In this document: positions 27,703 through 36,529 of the stretch, piece after piece
How the letters are laid out: every line of letters begins with the position of its first letter
How positions within the stretch are numbered: position 1 is the stretch's first letter
Source of the DNA: CAWBRT01 sp963814745
Lineage (GTDB): Bacteria > Acidobacteriota > Terriglobia > Terriglobales > Acidobacteriaceae
Direction of reading: 5' to 3'
DNA: 64,000 bases
Assembly: GCA_963814745.1 (NCBI GenBank)
Contig: CAWFEA010000001.1
Span: 1 to 64,000 of the forward strand
Notes under the pieces: model-generated
What the model saw: the letters and a program-made list of their open reading frames with translations, nothing else
Databases searched by the model: none
What the model was told of the DNA's origin: nothing
Program-made: the position numbers and the translations under genes

Positions 27703-28059
27703 GCTTAAGCGGGGAACGGGCTACTCACAATCGGTAAAACTCAGTAGTTTCCCGGCCGACAACCTTAATCCTTCAGGCCGGGAACCCTAAGACCCGGGAG
27801 AAGTTATGCGTCGGGCAGGGTTGCCGGGGTGGCGGCGCGGGTGCGGCAGGTTCTGCTTAGCCCAAAGTGGGACCCGTGCTGAGTTGGGAATTGCTGCTCA
27901 CTTTCACCCACGATAAGTCTTTTCATCCCAAGTCTCTGCTGCCAGCATTACGTTTCCGGGAGATCGGCAGCTCACAGATAAGCGGTGAAGAAGTTCAGGC
28001 TCCCCCACGCCGGCCGAACCGCCTGAGAGTTTTCGAGAAGTTTCCGAGAAGAAAGACAG
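27703..28059. other. Intergenic region before the response regulator
   Basis: A divergent gap with no supportable gene. It contains short inverted GGCCG/CGGCC segments near 27750-27785 and probably the promoter of the 28060 operon. Confidence 0.4.
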
Positions 28060-28761
28060 ATGCGAATTCTCGTGATCGAAGACGACCTGCCCTTGGCGAG
28101 CTTCCTGCAAAAGGGGCTGCAGGCGGAGAGCTATGTGGTCGATGCGGCGCACGACGGGGAAAGCGGCCTCGCCATCGCGCTGGATACGGAATGCGACCTG
28201 CTGGTGCTGGACTTGAATCTTCCGAAGATGGATGGCCTGACGGTTCTGCGGCGCTTGCGGCCGATGAAGCCGAATCTGCCGGTTTTAGTTTTAACCGCCC
28301 GCAGCCGGGTCGAGGATCGGGTGCAGGCCCTTGATTACGGGGCCGATGATTGCCTCAACAAACCTTTCTCCTTCGCCGAAGTCACCGCCCGGGTGCGCGC
28401 CCTGGTGCGCCGCGGACGGCCGGTGCTGGATTCGGCGATCAAGATTGCCGACCTTTCGCTCGATCGCATCGAGCGCCGCGTCGAGCGCGGCGGCAAGCGA
28501 ATCGATTTGACCACGAAGGAGTTTGCCCTGCTGGAATACCTGATGATGAACGCCGGCCGACGCGTCACCCGGTCGCTGATTATCGAACATGTCTGGAACC
28601 TCACCTTCGACACGGCCACCAACGTTGTGGATGTTTATATCAATTACCTGCGCAAGAAAATCGACGGCGGCCGCAGTTGCAAACTGATCCACACCGTCCG
28701 CGGCGTGGGATACGAATTGAGCGAATCGGGAGGAACGGCGCAACAGTTGCCGTTACTGTGA
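28060..28761 (+). CDS. OmpR-family response regulator
   Basis: 233 residues. The receiver domain (1-115) has acidic residues IEDD, phospho-acceptor Asp51 in LLVLDLNLPKMDG and Lys101 in NKPF. A C-terminal winged helix follows (LTTKEFALLEYLMMNAGRRVTRSLI, TNVVDVYINYLRKKID, TVRGVGYEL). It is a DNA-binding transcription factor. Its stop overlaps the start of the following kinase-like gene (TGATG), so the two are translationally coupled and likely work as a pair at the head of the flagellar region. Confidence 0.93.
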   Translation: MRILVIEDDLPLASFLQKGLQAESYVVDAAHDGESGLAIALDTECDLLVLDLNLPKMDGLTVLRRLRPMKPNLPVLVLTARSRVEDRVQALDYGADDCLNKPFSFAEVTARVRALVRRGRPVLDSAIKIADLSLDRIERRVERGGKRIDLTTKEFALLEYLMMNAGRRVTRSLIIEHVWNLTFDTATNVVDVYINYLRKKIDGGRSCKLIHTVRGVGYELSESGGTAQQLPLL

Positions 28762-29546
28762 TGAAAACCATTCTGGCACGAGACCCGCAGTCCGAGCGCG
28801 AGCAGTTCGTCAGCGACCTGTTTCACGCGCTTGCGCAACCGCTCACGGGGTTGCGCTGTTTGCTCGAAGTGGCGCTGAGGAAGCCCGCCATTCCGGCCCA
28901 GGAATCCCGCGGTGCGCTGGAGCAGGCCCTCGAAGCGACTGAACGCTTATACCAGTCGGTGCTGTTCATCCGCCAGCTCGCCGAGGCCGATCGCACCCCG
29001 CCGCTCAAGCGGGTGCGGCTCGACGAAGTGCTGCTGGAGTTGCACGGCGAGATCCTGCCCGTCGCCGAAAGCCTGGAAGTGGAGATGACGCTGCTGGAAG
29101 CCGACAGCACGGAAGTCCTGGCCGCCGCGGAAAATGTCTCGCGGGCGCTTTTTCTGGTGGCGGACTTTGCCCTGCGGGAGTTGCGGGCCAAGGAAAGTCT
29201 CTCGCTTTCCCTGCTGCGCCAGGGAGCTTCCGCCGTGGTCCGCTTGGAGCGGTATTCAGATCACCCGCTGAGCGGCTTTGAGCTGCCGGATGGCTTCGAT
29301 GTGCCTGCGGGGCGGCGCGGACTGGCGCTGGCGTTTCGCTTGTTGTCGTCGATGGGCGCGCAGGTCGAATCCGACCTGGCCGGCAAGTGGATCCAGATGC
29401 GGTTTCCGCGCAACGATCACGACCGCGCGAACCCGGCAAGCTACGACGGAGCAAACGTTTGCATGGCATCGCGGGGTTCCCGCCCACCGGCAAACGCCCG
29501 CGGCGGTCCGCTTTTATCCGGACAAGCCGGAGAACGGCACCCGTGA
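28761..29546 (+). CDS. Histidine kinase-like protein with degenerate ATPase part
   Basis: About 261 residues with no membrane segment. The N-terminus (FVSDLFHALAQPLTGLRCLL) resembles the H-box helix of sensor kinases, with His followed by Pro. Residues about 120-215 resemble a reduced HATPase fold (RRGLALAFRLLSSMGAQVES is like the G2 region), but a clear N-box and G1 motif are not seen. It overlaps the response regulator gene, so it may phosphorylate or hold that regulator, or act as a phosphotransfer or pseudo-kinase. The C-terminal 40 residues are low-complexity and may not be conserved. Confidence 0.6.
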   Translation: MKTILARDPQSEREQFVSDLFHALAQPLTGLRCLLEVALRKPAIPAQESRGALEQALEATERLYQSVLFIRQLAEADRTPPLKRVRLDEVLLELHGEILPVAESLEVEMTLLEADSTEVLAAAENVSRALFLVADFALRELRAKESLSLSLLRQGASAVVRLERYSDHPLSGFELPDGFDVPAGRRGLALAFRLLSSMGAQVESDLAGKWIQMRFPRNDHDRANPASYDGANVCMASRGSRPPANARGGPLLSGQAGERHP

Positions 29547-29610
29547 TGGAAACTCTTAATCCGGTCTCATGGACCGCTTTTAATTTTGCTGATTGGATAA
29601 GGCGCAACTC

Positions 29611-30846
29611 ATGACCACGGCCGCTCAGAACTTTTCTCCTCCCGGTTCGCGCAATGTTCTTATTGCCAGTTCAAACCAGCTTCGCCGTCAGCGCTGGATC
29701 GAGTCTCTGCGACGCGCCGCCTGGCCGACGCGGGAGGCCTGTGGCGGCGCGGATGCGTTAGGCCAGCTTGAATCGAGCGGCGGCTGCCGGCTGCTGCTGC
29801 TCGATCAGAAGCTGCCAGACCTGAACACGCAAGAGCTGGTGGGGATGATCGAGTCGCGATTTCCTTCGACCGACGTCGTCCTGCTCGATGCCGAAACCGG
29901 CCGCGCGCAGTTGCCGCCGGAGCTGGGAAGCTCGCCTCTTTATCGCACCTTGGCGAGCTTCGAAGGCGATGCGGAATCGGATTCGCCGTCCCCGCCAATG
30001 GCGAAGACAGTGTTCGCCATGGAGCCCGTGGCCGTCGCGGCGGTCGCCGAAATTCCGGTCCGCACGAGCGAACCGGAACGCGGTGCTGAGCCCCTGGCGG
30101 GAATGGTCGGAGCGTCGCCGGTCATGCGCCGTCTCTATCGCCTGGTGCGCTTGGTGGCGCCGCGCGACACCAGCGTGCTGATTACGGGTGAAAGCGGAAC
30201 CGGCAAGGAACTGGTCGCCGAAGCGCTGCATCGGCTCAGCCCGCGGGCGGCGCGCCCGTTCGTGACCGTAAACTGCGCCGCCATCCCGGAAACCCTGCTT
30301 GAGGCCGAGCTGTTCGGACACACCCGCGGAGCTTTCACCGGCGCCGTGCAGTCGCGCATCGGAAAGGTTCACAGCGCCCACGGCGGCACGCTTTTTCTGG
30401 ATGAAATCGGCGAAATGCCGATGGCCGTGCAGGCCAAGCTGCTGCGCTTCCTGGAGAACCGCGAGGTGCAGCGGCTGGGAAGCTCGGATACCTTCCGGGT
30501 GGATGTGCGGGTGGTGGCGGCCACCAACGCCAAGTTGCACGAAAAGGTCGCGGCCCGCGAATTCCGCCAGGACCTGTTCTACCGGCTGGCGGTATTCCCG
30601 GTCGAGGCGCCGCCTTTGCGCGGGCGCGGCGAGGACGTGTCGGAGCTGGCGCGTTTCTTCGTCCGGCAATTTTGCGGCGAGCCGGTTCGCCTCAGCCGTC
30701 CGGTGATCGAGCTGTTGCGCGCTCATTCCTGGCCGGGAAACGTGCGTGAGCTGAGGCATGCGCTGGAGCGGGCGTCCATCCTGCTCGAAGATGGCAAAAT
30801 ATTGTTGCCTGAGCATCTGTTGCTGGAGCCGCTTCCGCTTCCCTGA
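29611..30846 (+). CDS. Sigma-54 activator lacking a Fis DNA-binding domain (FlgR-like)
   Basis: About 411 residues. The N-terminal ~110 residues resemble a receiver fold (CRLLLLDQKLPDLNTQEL carries an Asp). A central AAA+ domain follows: Walker A ITGESGTGKELV, the sigma-54 contact loop RGAFTGA, and FLDEIGEMP as Walker B. The protein ends soon after the ATPase (HLLLEPLPLP) and has no Fis helix-turn-helix. Flagellar FlgR of epsilonproteobacteria has the same lack. It probably drives sigma-54 flagellar promoters. ATG 29611 is preferred over an ATG 18 bp upstream. Confidence 0.88.
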   Translation: MTTAAQNFSPPGSRNVLIASSNQLRRQRWIESLRRAAWPTREACGGADALGQLESSGGCRLLLLDQKLPDLNTQELVGMIESRFPSTDVVLLDAETGRAQLPPELGSSPLYRTLASFEGDAESDSPSPPMAKTVFAMEPVAVAAVAEIPVRTSEPERGAEPLAGMVGASPVMRRLYRLVRLVAPRDTSVLITGESGTGKELVAEALHRLSPRAARPFVTVNCAAIPETLLEAELFGHTRGAFTGAVQSRIGKVHSAHGGTLFLDEIGEMPMAVQAKLLRFLENREVQRLGSSDTFRVDVRVVAATNAKLHEKVAAREFRQDLFYRLAVFPVEAPPLRGRGEDVSELARFFVRQFCGEPVRLSRPVIELLRAHSWPGNVRELRHALERASILLEDGKILLPEHLLLEPLPLP

Positions 30847-30892
30847 TCGCTCCGGTCAACATCAGAGACTTCTAACGCTCTCAGCCGCGGTT

Positions 30893-30908
30893 TGGCAAGT
30901 TTCGTGCA
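30893..30908 (+). promoter_or_regulatory. Sigma-54 type promoter upstream of second activator and flgB operon
   Basis: TGGCAAGTTTCGTGCA has the GG and GC pairs at exactly the -24/-12 spacing of the TGGCACG-N4-TTGCA consensus, with three mismatches. It lies between the two activator genes. The transcript would begin about 30920. Confidence 0.6.
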
Positions 30909-30922
30909 GTTTCGTTGGGCAT

Positions 30923-31942
30923 ATGTTGCCTAGTGTCGAGCAAACCGCGCCCGTGGAAGCCAACGGCGGCGTCCTGATCGGCCGCTCCGCCGCCTTGCTG
31001 AACGTGCTGGACAAGGCGCGGCGCATCGCCCTGAGCGATGCCGACGTGCTGATCGAAGCCGAGAGCGGCACCGGAAAAGAGCTGCTGGCCCGCTATATCC
31101 ATGCCCATAGCCCACGCCGTGCGCAGCCCTTCGTTGCCGTGAACTGCTCGGCCGTGCCGGAGACGCTGCTCGAAAGCGAACTGTTTGGCCACATGCGCGG
31201 CGCCTTTACCGGGGCTACGGGGAACCAGCGCGGCAAGTTCGAATTGGCCAACCGCGGCACCCTGCTGCTGGATGAGATCGGCGAAATGCCGCTGGCACTT
31301 CAGCCCAAACTGCTGCGGGTATTGCAGGAGCGGGAATTCGATCCGCTGGGCGCGGCGCGTCCGGTGCACGCCGACATACGCATTGTCGCCACCACCAATC
31401 GGGCGTTGTTCCGCCTGGTCGAAGAGAGCGGGTTTCGCGCCGACCTCTTCTATCGCTTGAATGTTATTCCCCTGACTCTCGCTCCGTTGCGCGACCGCAA
31501 AGAAGATATTCCGGAGCTGGCGAGGTATTTTCTCGGCAAGTTCGCCAACCGCGGCGCGGTTCGCTTGAGCCCGGCATTTCTCGACGGGCTCGCCCTGCAC
31601 GACTGGCCCGGCAACGTGCGCGAGCTGGCGAACTTCATGCGCCGGGTCAGCGCCCTGGCGACGAGCGGCGAAATCGGTCACGAGTTTTTGGAGTTGCTGC
31701 GGGAGCAGAGGCCGGCGCGGGCGGAGGCGGCGATTGCGGTTGGGCTTTCCCTGCGCGAGGCGGAAAAGCGCCTGCTGGAAGCCACCCTGAGGGCCACCGC
31801 CGGCAATCGCACCCGGGCCGCGGAATTGCTCGGGGTGAGCCTGCGCACGATCCGCAACAAGATTCGCGATTACGGCCTGCCGTCCTGCCCCAACCTGCGC
31901 AATGACGCTGCCTGCCGGGGGTCGCGGAGGAGGTTCGCATGA
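30923..31942 (+). CDS. Sigma-54-dependent activator with Fis domain
   Basis: About 339 residues with no receiver domain. It starts almost directly in the AAA+ domain: Walker A ESGTGKELL, the GAFTGA loop in MRGAFTGATG, and LLLDEIGEMPL. The C-terminus has a Fis helix-turn-helix (ATAGNRTRAAELLGVSLRTIRNKI). It resembles FlbD/FleQ-like flagellar activators without a sensor part. The sigma-54 site at 30893-30908 would leave only a few leader bases before ATG 30923, so the GTG at 30953 may be the true start. The end overlaps flgB by 4 bp. Confidence 0.87.
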   Translation: MLPSVEQTAPVEANGGVLIGRSAALLNVLDKARRIALSDADVLIEAESGTGKELLARYIHAHSPRRAQPFVAVNCSAVPETLLESELFGHMRGAFTGATGNQRGKFELANRGTLLLDEIGEMPLALQPKLLRVLQEREFDPLGAARPVHADIRIVATTNRALFRLVEESGFRADLFYRLNVIPLTLAPLRDRKEDIPELARYFLGKFANRGAVRLSPAFLDGLALHDWPGNVRELANFMRRVSALATSGEIGHEFLELLREQRPARAEAAIAVGLSLREAEKRLLEATLRATAGNRTRAAELLGVSLRTIRNKIRDYGLPSCPNLRNDAACRGSRRRFA

Positions 31943-32298
31943 GCCTGGTGGAGACGCCGTTAATGAAGTCGCTGGCGCGCTATCTGGATGTGACCGCCTA
32001 TCGCCAAGGGGTGGTTTCGGCGAACATCGCCAACCTCGACACGCCGGGGTATCGGGCGCGCGACATCAACTTCCAGCAAGAGCTGAACAAGGCGTTACAG
32101 GACCCCGACGCGCCCGTCGCGCCGCGTTCGCAGGAGGTTCCGGGACTGTTGGAGCGTCCGGACGGCAACAGCGTAAGCATGGACCGCGAGGGTCTGCTGC
32201 TGGCGCAGACGCAACTGCAGTTCTCGACCGGCGTCGCCCTGCTGCGCTCCGAGCTGAAGCGCATCTCGATGGCGATCCAGGAGGACAAAGGGCAATGA
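31939..32298 (+). CDS. flgB: Flagellar basal-body rod protein FlgB
   Basis: 119 residues forming the proximal rod. The family N-terminal motif is clear (LDVTAYRQGVVSANIANLDT, PGYRARDINF), with a C-terminal helix (ALLRSELKRISMAIQ). It is exported by the flagellar type III system. ATGA overlaps occur at both ends, with the activator gene and with flgC, so it is tightly coupled in the operon. Confidence 0.95.
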   Translation: MSLVETPLMKSLARYLDVTAYRQGVVSANIANLDTPGYRARDINFQQELNKALQDPDAPVAPRSQEVPGLLERPDGNSVSMDREGLLLAQTQLQFSTGVALLRSELKRISMAIQEDKGQ

Positions 32299-32738
32299 AC
32301 CTGTTTGGCGTGATGGAAGTCAGCGCCTCGGCGCTGGGCGCGGAGCGGGTTCGCGCCGAGGTTGTCACCTCGAACCTGGCCAACGCCGAAAGCACGCGCA
32401 CTCCCGAGGGCGGTCCTTACAAGCGGCGCGAGGTGGTTTTCGCCGCCCAGCGTCCGTCTTTCGCCCTGTCGCTGGCCTCGGCGGGCGCCGCCGCGCGGGA
32501 TGCCGGCAGCACTGGGGTGCGGGTGCGCGACGTGGTGACGGACACGGCGCCGCCGCTGGTGAAATACGATCCCTCGCATCCGGACGCCAACGCCGATGGT
32601 TTCGTGGCTTATCCCAACATCAATCCGGTCAACGAACTGGCCGATCTGATGGGCGCGACGCGCGCCTATGAGATGAATGTCTCGGCCATTACCGCGGCCA
32701 AGCAGATGATTCAGCAGTCGATTGAGATTCTGAAGTAG
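32295..32738 (+). CDS. flgC: Flagellar basal-body rod protein FlgC
   Basis: 147 residues. The N-terminus (VSASALGAERVRAEVVTSNL, ANAESTRTPEGGPYKRR) and the C-terminus (NINPVNELADLMGATRAYE, AKQMIQQSIEIL) match FlgC of the proximal rod. The ATG lies in a 4-bp overlap with the flgB stop. fliE follows 10 bp later. Confidence 0.96.
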   Translation: MNLFGVMEVSASALGAERVRAEVVTSNLANAESTRTPEGGPYKRREVVFAAQRPSFALSLASAGAAARDAGSTGVRVRDVVTDTAPPLVKYDPSHPDANADGFVAYPNINPVNELADLMGATRAYEMNVSAITAAKQMIQQSIEILK

Positions 32739-32748
32739 GAGGGCGCCG

Positions 32749-33051
32749 ATGACCGTGCTTCCCAGCCTGAACACGATTGCCAGCCTGCCCCAGCTTGGGG
32801 CGGAGATGGGCAAGACCGCCGAGGATGCGGCATCCGGGTTTGCCGACACGCTGCGCGGCGCGGTCGAGGGGGTGCAGCAGATGGAGAGCCAGGCGCAGCA
32901 GCAAGTGACGGGCCTGTTAAGCGGAAACGGCCAGGACGTGCACAGCGCGGCGCTGGCGGTCGAGCAAGCGAATCTTTCCTTCGAGCTGATGCTTCAGGTC
33001 AGGAACAAAGTGGTCAGCGCGTACCAGGAGATTTCGCGGCTTCAGTTTTAG
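32749..33051 (+). CDS. fliE: Flagellar hook-basal body protein FliE
   Basis: 100 residues; the adaptor between MS ring and rod. The conserved C-terminal half (VHSAALAVEQANLSFELMLQ, VRNKVVSAYQEISRLQF) is diagnostic. It sits between flgC and fliF, in the usual order. Confidence 0.95.
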   Translation: MTVLPSLNTIASLPQLGAEMGKTAEDAASGFADTLRGAVEGVQQMESQAQQQVTGLLSGNGQDVHSAALAVEQANLSFELMLQVRNKVVSAYQEISRLQF

Positions 33052-33086
33052 GTCCACAGTTTCAGGTTCAGTTTAGGTGACGATCG

Positions 33087-34706
33087 ATGGCGGCTCGGGA
33101 CGTAACCTCATTTGCCCAGGCCTTGGGACAGGCGGGCGCATTTTTGAAGGCGCTGAACGCGCGGCAGAAGCTGCTGCTGGGCGGCGGCGGAGTAATCGTG
33201 CTGGCGATCCTGCTGGTATTTGTCAGGCTGCTGGCCAAGCCGGAGATGAAGCCGCTCTACACCGGCATGAACGCGGCCGATGCCCAGATCCTGGCCGCCA
33301 AGCTGGCGCTGCGCAAGATTCCCTATGAGATCACGAGCGACGGCGGCAGCATCAGTGTTCCGGCCGAACAACTGGACACGGCGCGTCTGCAGATCGCGGC
33401 CGATGGCAGGCCGCGCAGCGGGAGGATGGGGTTCGAGCTGTTCGACAAACAGAATTGGGCCGGCAGCGACTTCAGCGAGAAGGTAAATTATCAGCGCGCG
33501 CTCGAAGGGGAACTGGAGCGGACGATTCAGACCATGGATGGAGTCGAGAGTGCGCGGGTGCATCTGGCGCTGCCTCCGGAGTCGATTTTCAGCGGCTCGG
33601 AGCGCGAGGCGAAGGCTTCGGTGATCCTGTCGATGCGGGGGTCGGGGATCACGCGGCAGACGGAAAACGCGGTGGCCCGTCTGCTGTCCGGCGCGGTCGA
33701 CCGGCTGGCGCCCGAGGATGTCGCCGTGATCGACGCCGATTCCAACCATGCGGCGGCGAAGAATCCGGCGGGCGGCACGGATGCCGAGGGGCGGGCGCTG
33801 GAGGCGGCGCTCTCCGAACGGCTGGTGCAAACCCTGGAGCCGGTGGTGGGAGTGGGCCGGGTTCGGGCCAGCGTGCGTATGGAATACGACCTCAGCTCCA
33901 GCGAGGAGCAGCAGGAGACCTTCGATCCCACCAAGACGGCCGCGCTCAGCACCCAGCGCAGCGAAGAGCGCTCCGCCGCGGGCGTGGGCGGAGTGGCCGG
34001 CACAGCCAGCAATGTGCCGGACGCGAGCGGCGCGGCAAAGTCCACTTCCACCGAGGGCCAGAGTTCCCGCTCCGAAAGCGGAACCTACGCGATCAGCAAG
34101 CTGGTGCGCCACACTACGCTGCCGGCGGGGCGCCTCAAGCGGCTGGCGGCGGCGGTGCTCATCGACGACGAGGTGGAAGTGAAAAGCGAAGGGAACCGGA
34201 TGATCGAGGTCCGGCATCACCGCTCCGCCGAGCAGCTTGAACAAATCGGGAAACTCGCCAAGGCGGCGGTCGGGGCCGACGATGCACGCGGCGATCTGGT
34301 GACGGTCGAGAACATCGGATTCCAGCCGACGGTGCGAGAGAAACCGGCGCCGCTGACGATCCTCAAGCGGGTGCAGAGCGGCGTCCGGGAATGGGCGCAG
34401 GCGGTTCGCTTCGCGGCGCTGGGCCTGCTGTTTCTGGCCATCTATGCGACCGTGCTGAGGCCGATCAAGAAGCAGATGCTGGAGGCCCTTAAGGCGGCGG
34501 GCCAGCGGCTGTCAATTTTGAGCCAAGTGGCGAGCGCCGAAGGCGCGGCCGCCGATGCCGTCAGCGCGGCCACGCTGCCGCAAGCGCCGCTCGGAGCCAA
34601 GCAACTGGGAGCGCTCAAGAAGCAGATTGTGGAGAAGGTTAAGGCCGAGCCCGTGCCGACGACACGCCTGGTGCAAACCTGGATTCGCGAGGGAGATGAA
34701 GCCTAA
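33087..34706 (+). CDS. fliF: Flagellar MS-ring protein FliF
   Basis: 539 residues. An N-terminal membrane helix (GGGGVIVLAILLVFVRLLA) is followed by the periplasmic ring-building domains (LYTGMNAADAQILAAKL, MGFELFDKQNWAGSDFSEK, ARVHLALPPESIF). A second membrane helix follows (FAALGLLFLAIYATVL), then a cytoplasmic tail that binds FliG. The stop overlaps the fliG start (TAATG). The length is typical. Confidence 0.96.
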   Translation: MAARDVTSFAQALGQAGAFLKALNARQKLLLGGGGVIVLAILLVFVRLLAKPEMKPLYTGMNAADAQILAAKLALRKIPYEITSDGGSISVPAEQLDTARLQIAADGRPRSGRMGFELFDKQNWAGSDFSEKVNYQRALEGELERTIQTMDGVESARVHLALPPESIFSGSEREAKASVILSMRGSGITRQTENAVARLLSGAVDRLAPEDVAVIDADSNHAAAKNPAGGTDAEGRALEAALSERLVQTLEPVVGVGRVRASVRMEYDLSSSEEQQETFDPTKTAALSTQRSEERSAAGVGGVAGTASNVPDASGAAKSTSTEGQSSRSESGTYAISKLVRHTTLPAGRLKRLAAAVLIDDEVEVKSEGNRMIEVRHHRSAEQLEQIGKLAKAAVGADDARGDLVTVENIGFQPTVREKPAPLTILKRVQSGVREWAQAVRFAALGLLFLAIYATVLRPIKKQMLEALKAAGQRLSILSQVASAEGAAADAVSAATLPQAPLGAKQLGALKKQIVEKVKAEPVPTTRLVQTWIREGDEA

Positions 34707-35722
34707 TGCCGGCGGCGACGGCGATCAACGGCTTGACCAAAGCGGCGATTCTGCTGGTGCTGTTGGGCGAAGAGGCGGCGAGCGCGATTTACCGCAATCT
34801 GCCGCAGCAGGAGTTGCACGAGGTCTCCCAGGAGATCGCCAACATTGGCTTGATCCATCCGGAAACGGCGCGGCAGGTGCTTGAGGAATACCATGGCATG
34901 GCGCTGACCCAGGAGTACCTTGCCCGGGGCGGCACGGAGTATGCCTCGCGGCTGCTGGTGAAGGCCTTTGGCGAGGAAGGGGCCCAGAATCTGCTGGCGG
35001 CGGTGTCGCGCACCCAGGAGCTGAACGCGAGCAAGCTGGATTCATTGCAGAAAGCCGATCCGCAGCAACTGGCGAAATTCTTGGAGAGCGAGCACCCGCA
35101 GACCATCGCGCTGATCCTGGCGCATCTGGAGGCGAAGCAGGCCTCGGCCCTGCTGATGAAGCTGCCGGAGGAGACGCGCGCCGAAGCCGTGAGACGAATG
35201 GCGCAGTTGCGTCAATTCTCCCCGGAGATGGCGCAGAAGGTTTCGGTGGTGCTGCACAAGCGTATGCAATCGCTCGGCGAACAGAGCAGGCGCGCCTATG
35301 CCGGCTTCCAGGGAGTGGCCGAGTTGCTGAACCGTATGGACCCGGCGGCGGGCAAGGTGATTCTGGAATTTATCGAGCGCGACGATCCCGGCCTGGCCAT
35401 GAGCATACGGAACCTGATGTTCACCTTCGACGACCTGCTCGGCGTCTCCGATGCCGGCATCCGCGAATTGCTGGCGCAGATCGACAAGAAGACGCTGGCG
35501 ATGGCGCTCAAGGTGGCGGCGGACGAACTGCGGGATCACATTTTCAAGACCATGTCGTCGCGCGCCGTGCAGATGCTGAAAGAAGACATGGATGTGCTCG
35601 GTCCGGTGCGCGCCCGCGACGTCACCCGGGCGCAGCAGGAGGTGGTGGCGTTGGCGCGGAAGCTCGAAGCCGACGGCAAGCTGGTGCTGAAGGCGGAGGG
35701 AGAAGACGAATATGTCGTCTGA
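34706..35722 (+). CDS. fliG: Flagellar motor switch protein FliG
   Basis: 338 residues; the rotor protein that contacts the stator and binds FliF and FliM. The N-terminus has LTKAAILLVLLGEEAASAIY, the middle domain the EHPQTIALILAHL motif, and the C-terminal torque region reads FDDLLGVSDAGIRELL and then DPGLAMSIRNLMFTF-type helices. It overlaps fliF by one base and fliH by 11 bp. Confidence 0.96.
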   Translation: MPAATAINGLTKAAILLVLLGEEAASAIYRNLPQQELHEVSQEIANIGLIHPETARQVLEEYHGMALTQEYLARGGTEYASRLLVKAFGEEGAQNLLAAVSRTQELNASKLDSLQKADPQQLAKFLESEHPQTIALILAHLEAKQASALLMKLPEETRAEAVRRMAQLRQFSPEMAQKVSVVLHKRMQSLGEQSRRAYAGFQGVAELLNRMDPAAGKVILEFIERDDPGLAMSIRNLMFTFDDLLGVSDAGIRELLAQIDKKTLAMALKVAADELRDHIFKTMSSRAVQMLKEDMDVLGPVRARDVTRAQQEVVALARKLEADGKLVLKAEGEDEYVV

Positions 35723-36392
35723 GCCGGCCTGTCCCGGTCAGGGCGATGTGCCGTCATCGCCCTTCCCTTACCTGGAGCTGGGCGAAAGCGGCGCCGGCGA
35801 GGCGGATGCGTTTGGGGAGCAAAGGCAGCCGGGTGCGCCGGAGAAGATTTCCGAAGAGGAGATCGCCGAGCGTTGCGCTCAGGCCGACCGCCGCGGCTAC
35901 GAACGCGGCAGGGAAGAAGCCTCCAGTGCGGCGAAACACGCCCTGGAAGCAGCTATCGGCAAGCAGCGGGCGCGAGTCGAGGAAGCGCTGCGGCAGTTCG
36001 AGAAGGAAAAGCAGCGCTACTTTCACGAGGTCGAGGCGGAGGTGATCCAGTTGGCGCTGGCCATTGCCCGCAAAGTGCTCGGACAGGAGGCGGCGGTCGA
36101 TCTTCTGCTGCTGGCCGGCACGGTGCGGGCGGCGCTGGACCGGCTGGGCAACACCTCGAAGGTGACTCTGACGGCGCATCCGGGGTCGCTGAACCAGTGG
36201 CGCAAGGCGCTGGCGGAGCGTCGCGACCAGGTCGAGTTCGCCGAAGACGATTCGCTGCCGCCGGAGGGATGCGTGCTTCGTTCGCAGTTGGGAACAACGG
36301 AGATCAGCCTGCAACAACAGCTCAAAGAAGTGGAGCGCAGCTTTTTTGACCTGTTGGCCCAGCGCCCCACGACGGGAGTGCATGTGCAATAA
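35712..36392 (+). CDS. fliH: Flagellar assembly protein FliH
   Basis: 226 residues; a cytoplasmic regulator that binds and restrains the FliI ATPase. The centre has Glu/Arg/Ala-rich heptads (RRGYERGREEASSAAKHALE) and the C-terminal domain (VIQLALAIARKVLGQEA, LPPEGCVLRSQLGTTE). Its last codons and stop fall inside the first copy of a 70-bp tandem repeat. Confidence 0.9.
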   Translation: MSSEPACPGQGDVPSSPFPYLELGESGAGEADAFGEQRQPGAPEKISEEEIAERCAQADRRGYERGREEASSAAKHALEAAIGKQRARVEEALRQFEKEKQRYFHEVEAEVIQLALAIARKVLGQEAAVDLLLLAGTVRAALDRLGNTSKVTLTAHPGSLNQWRKALAERRDQVEFAEDDSLPPEGCVLRSQLGTTEISLQQQLKEVERSFFDLLAQRPTTGVHVQ

Positions 36393-36514
36393 GCGCCATT
36401 CGATCCATGGAAAAGTTGTTGCCGTGCCGGATATTCCTTGCGCGGGAGTGCATGTGCAATAACCGCCATTACGATCCATGGAAAAGTTGTTGCCGTGCTG
36501 GATATTCCTTACGC
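36374..36514 (+). repeat. 70-bp direct tandem duplication at the fliH-fliI junction
   Basis: Copy 1 is 36374-36443 and copy 2 is 36444-36514; both start GGGAGTGCATGTGCAATAA. The copies differ at several bases including one insertion, so they have diverged. Copy 1 contains the fliH stop; copy 2 brings a second, unused version and pushes the fliI start downstream. Confidence 0.9.
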
Positions 36515-36529
36515 GCAAGGGCGAGGGCG

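Noticed and set aside
29758..30816. 352-residue minus-strand frame opposite the sigma-54 activator
   Set aside because: Shadow of a conserved AAA+ gene.
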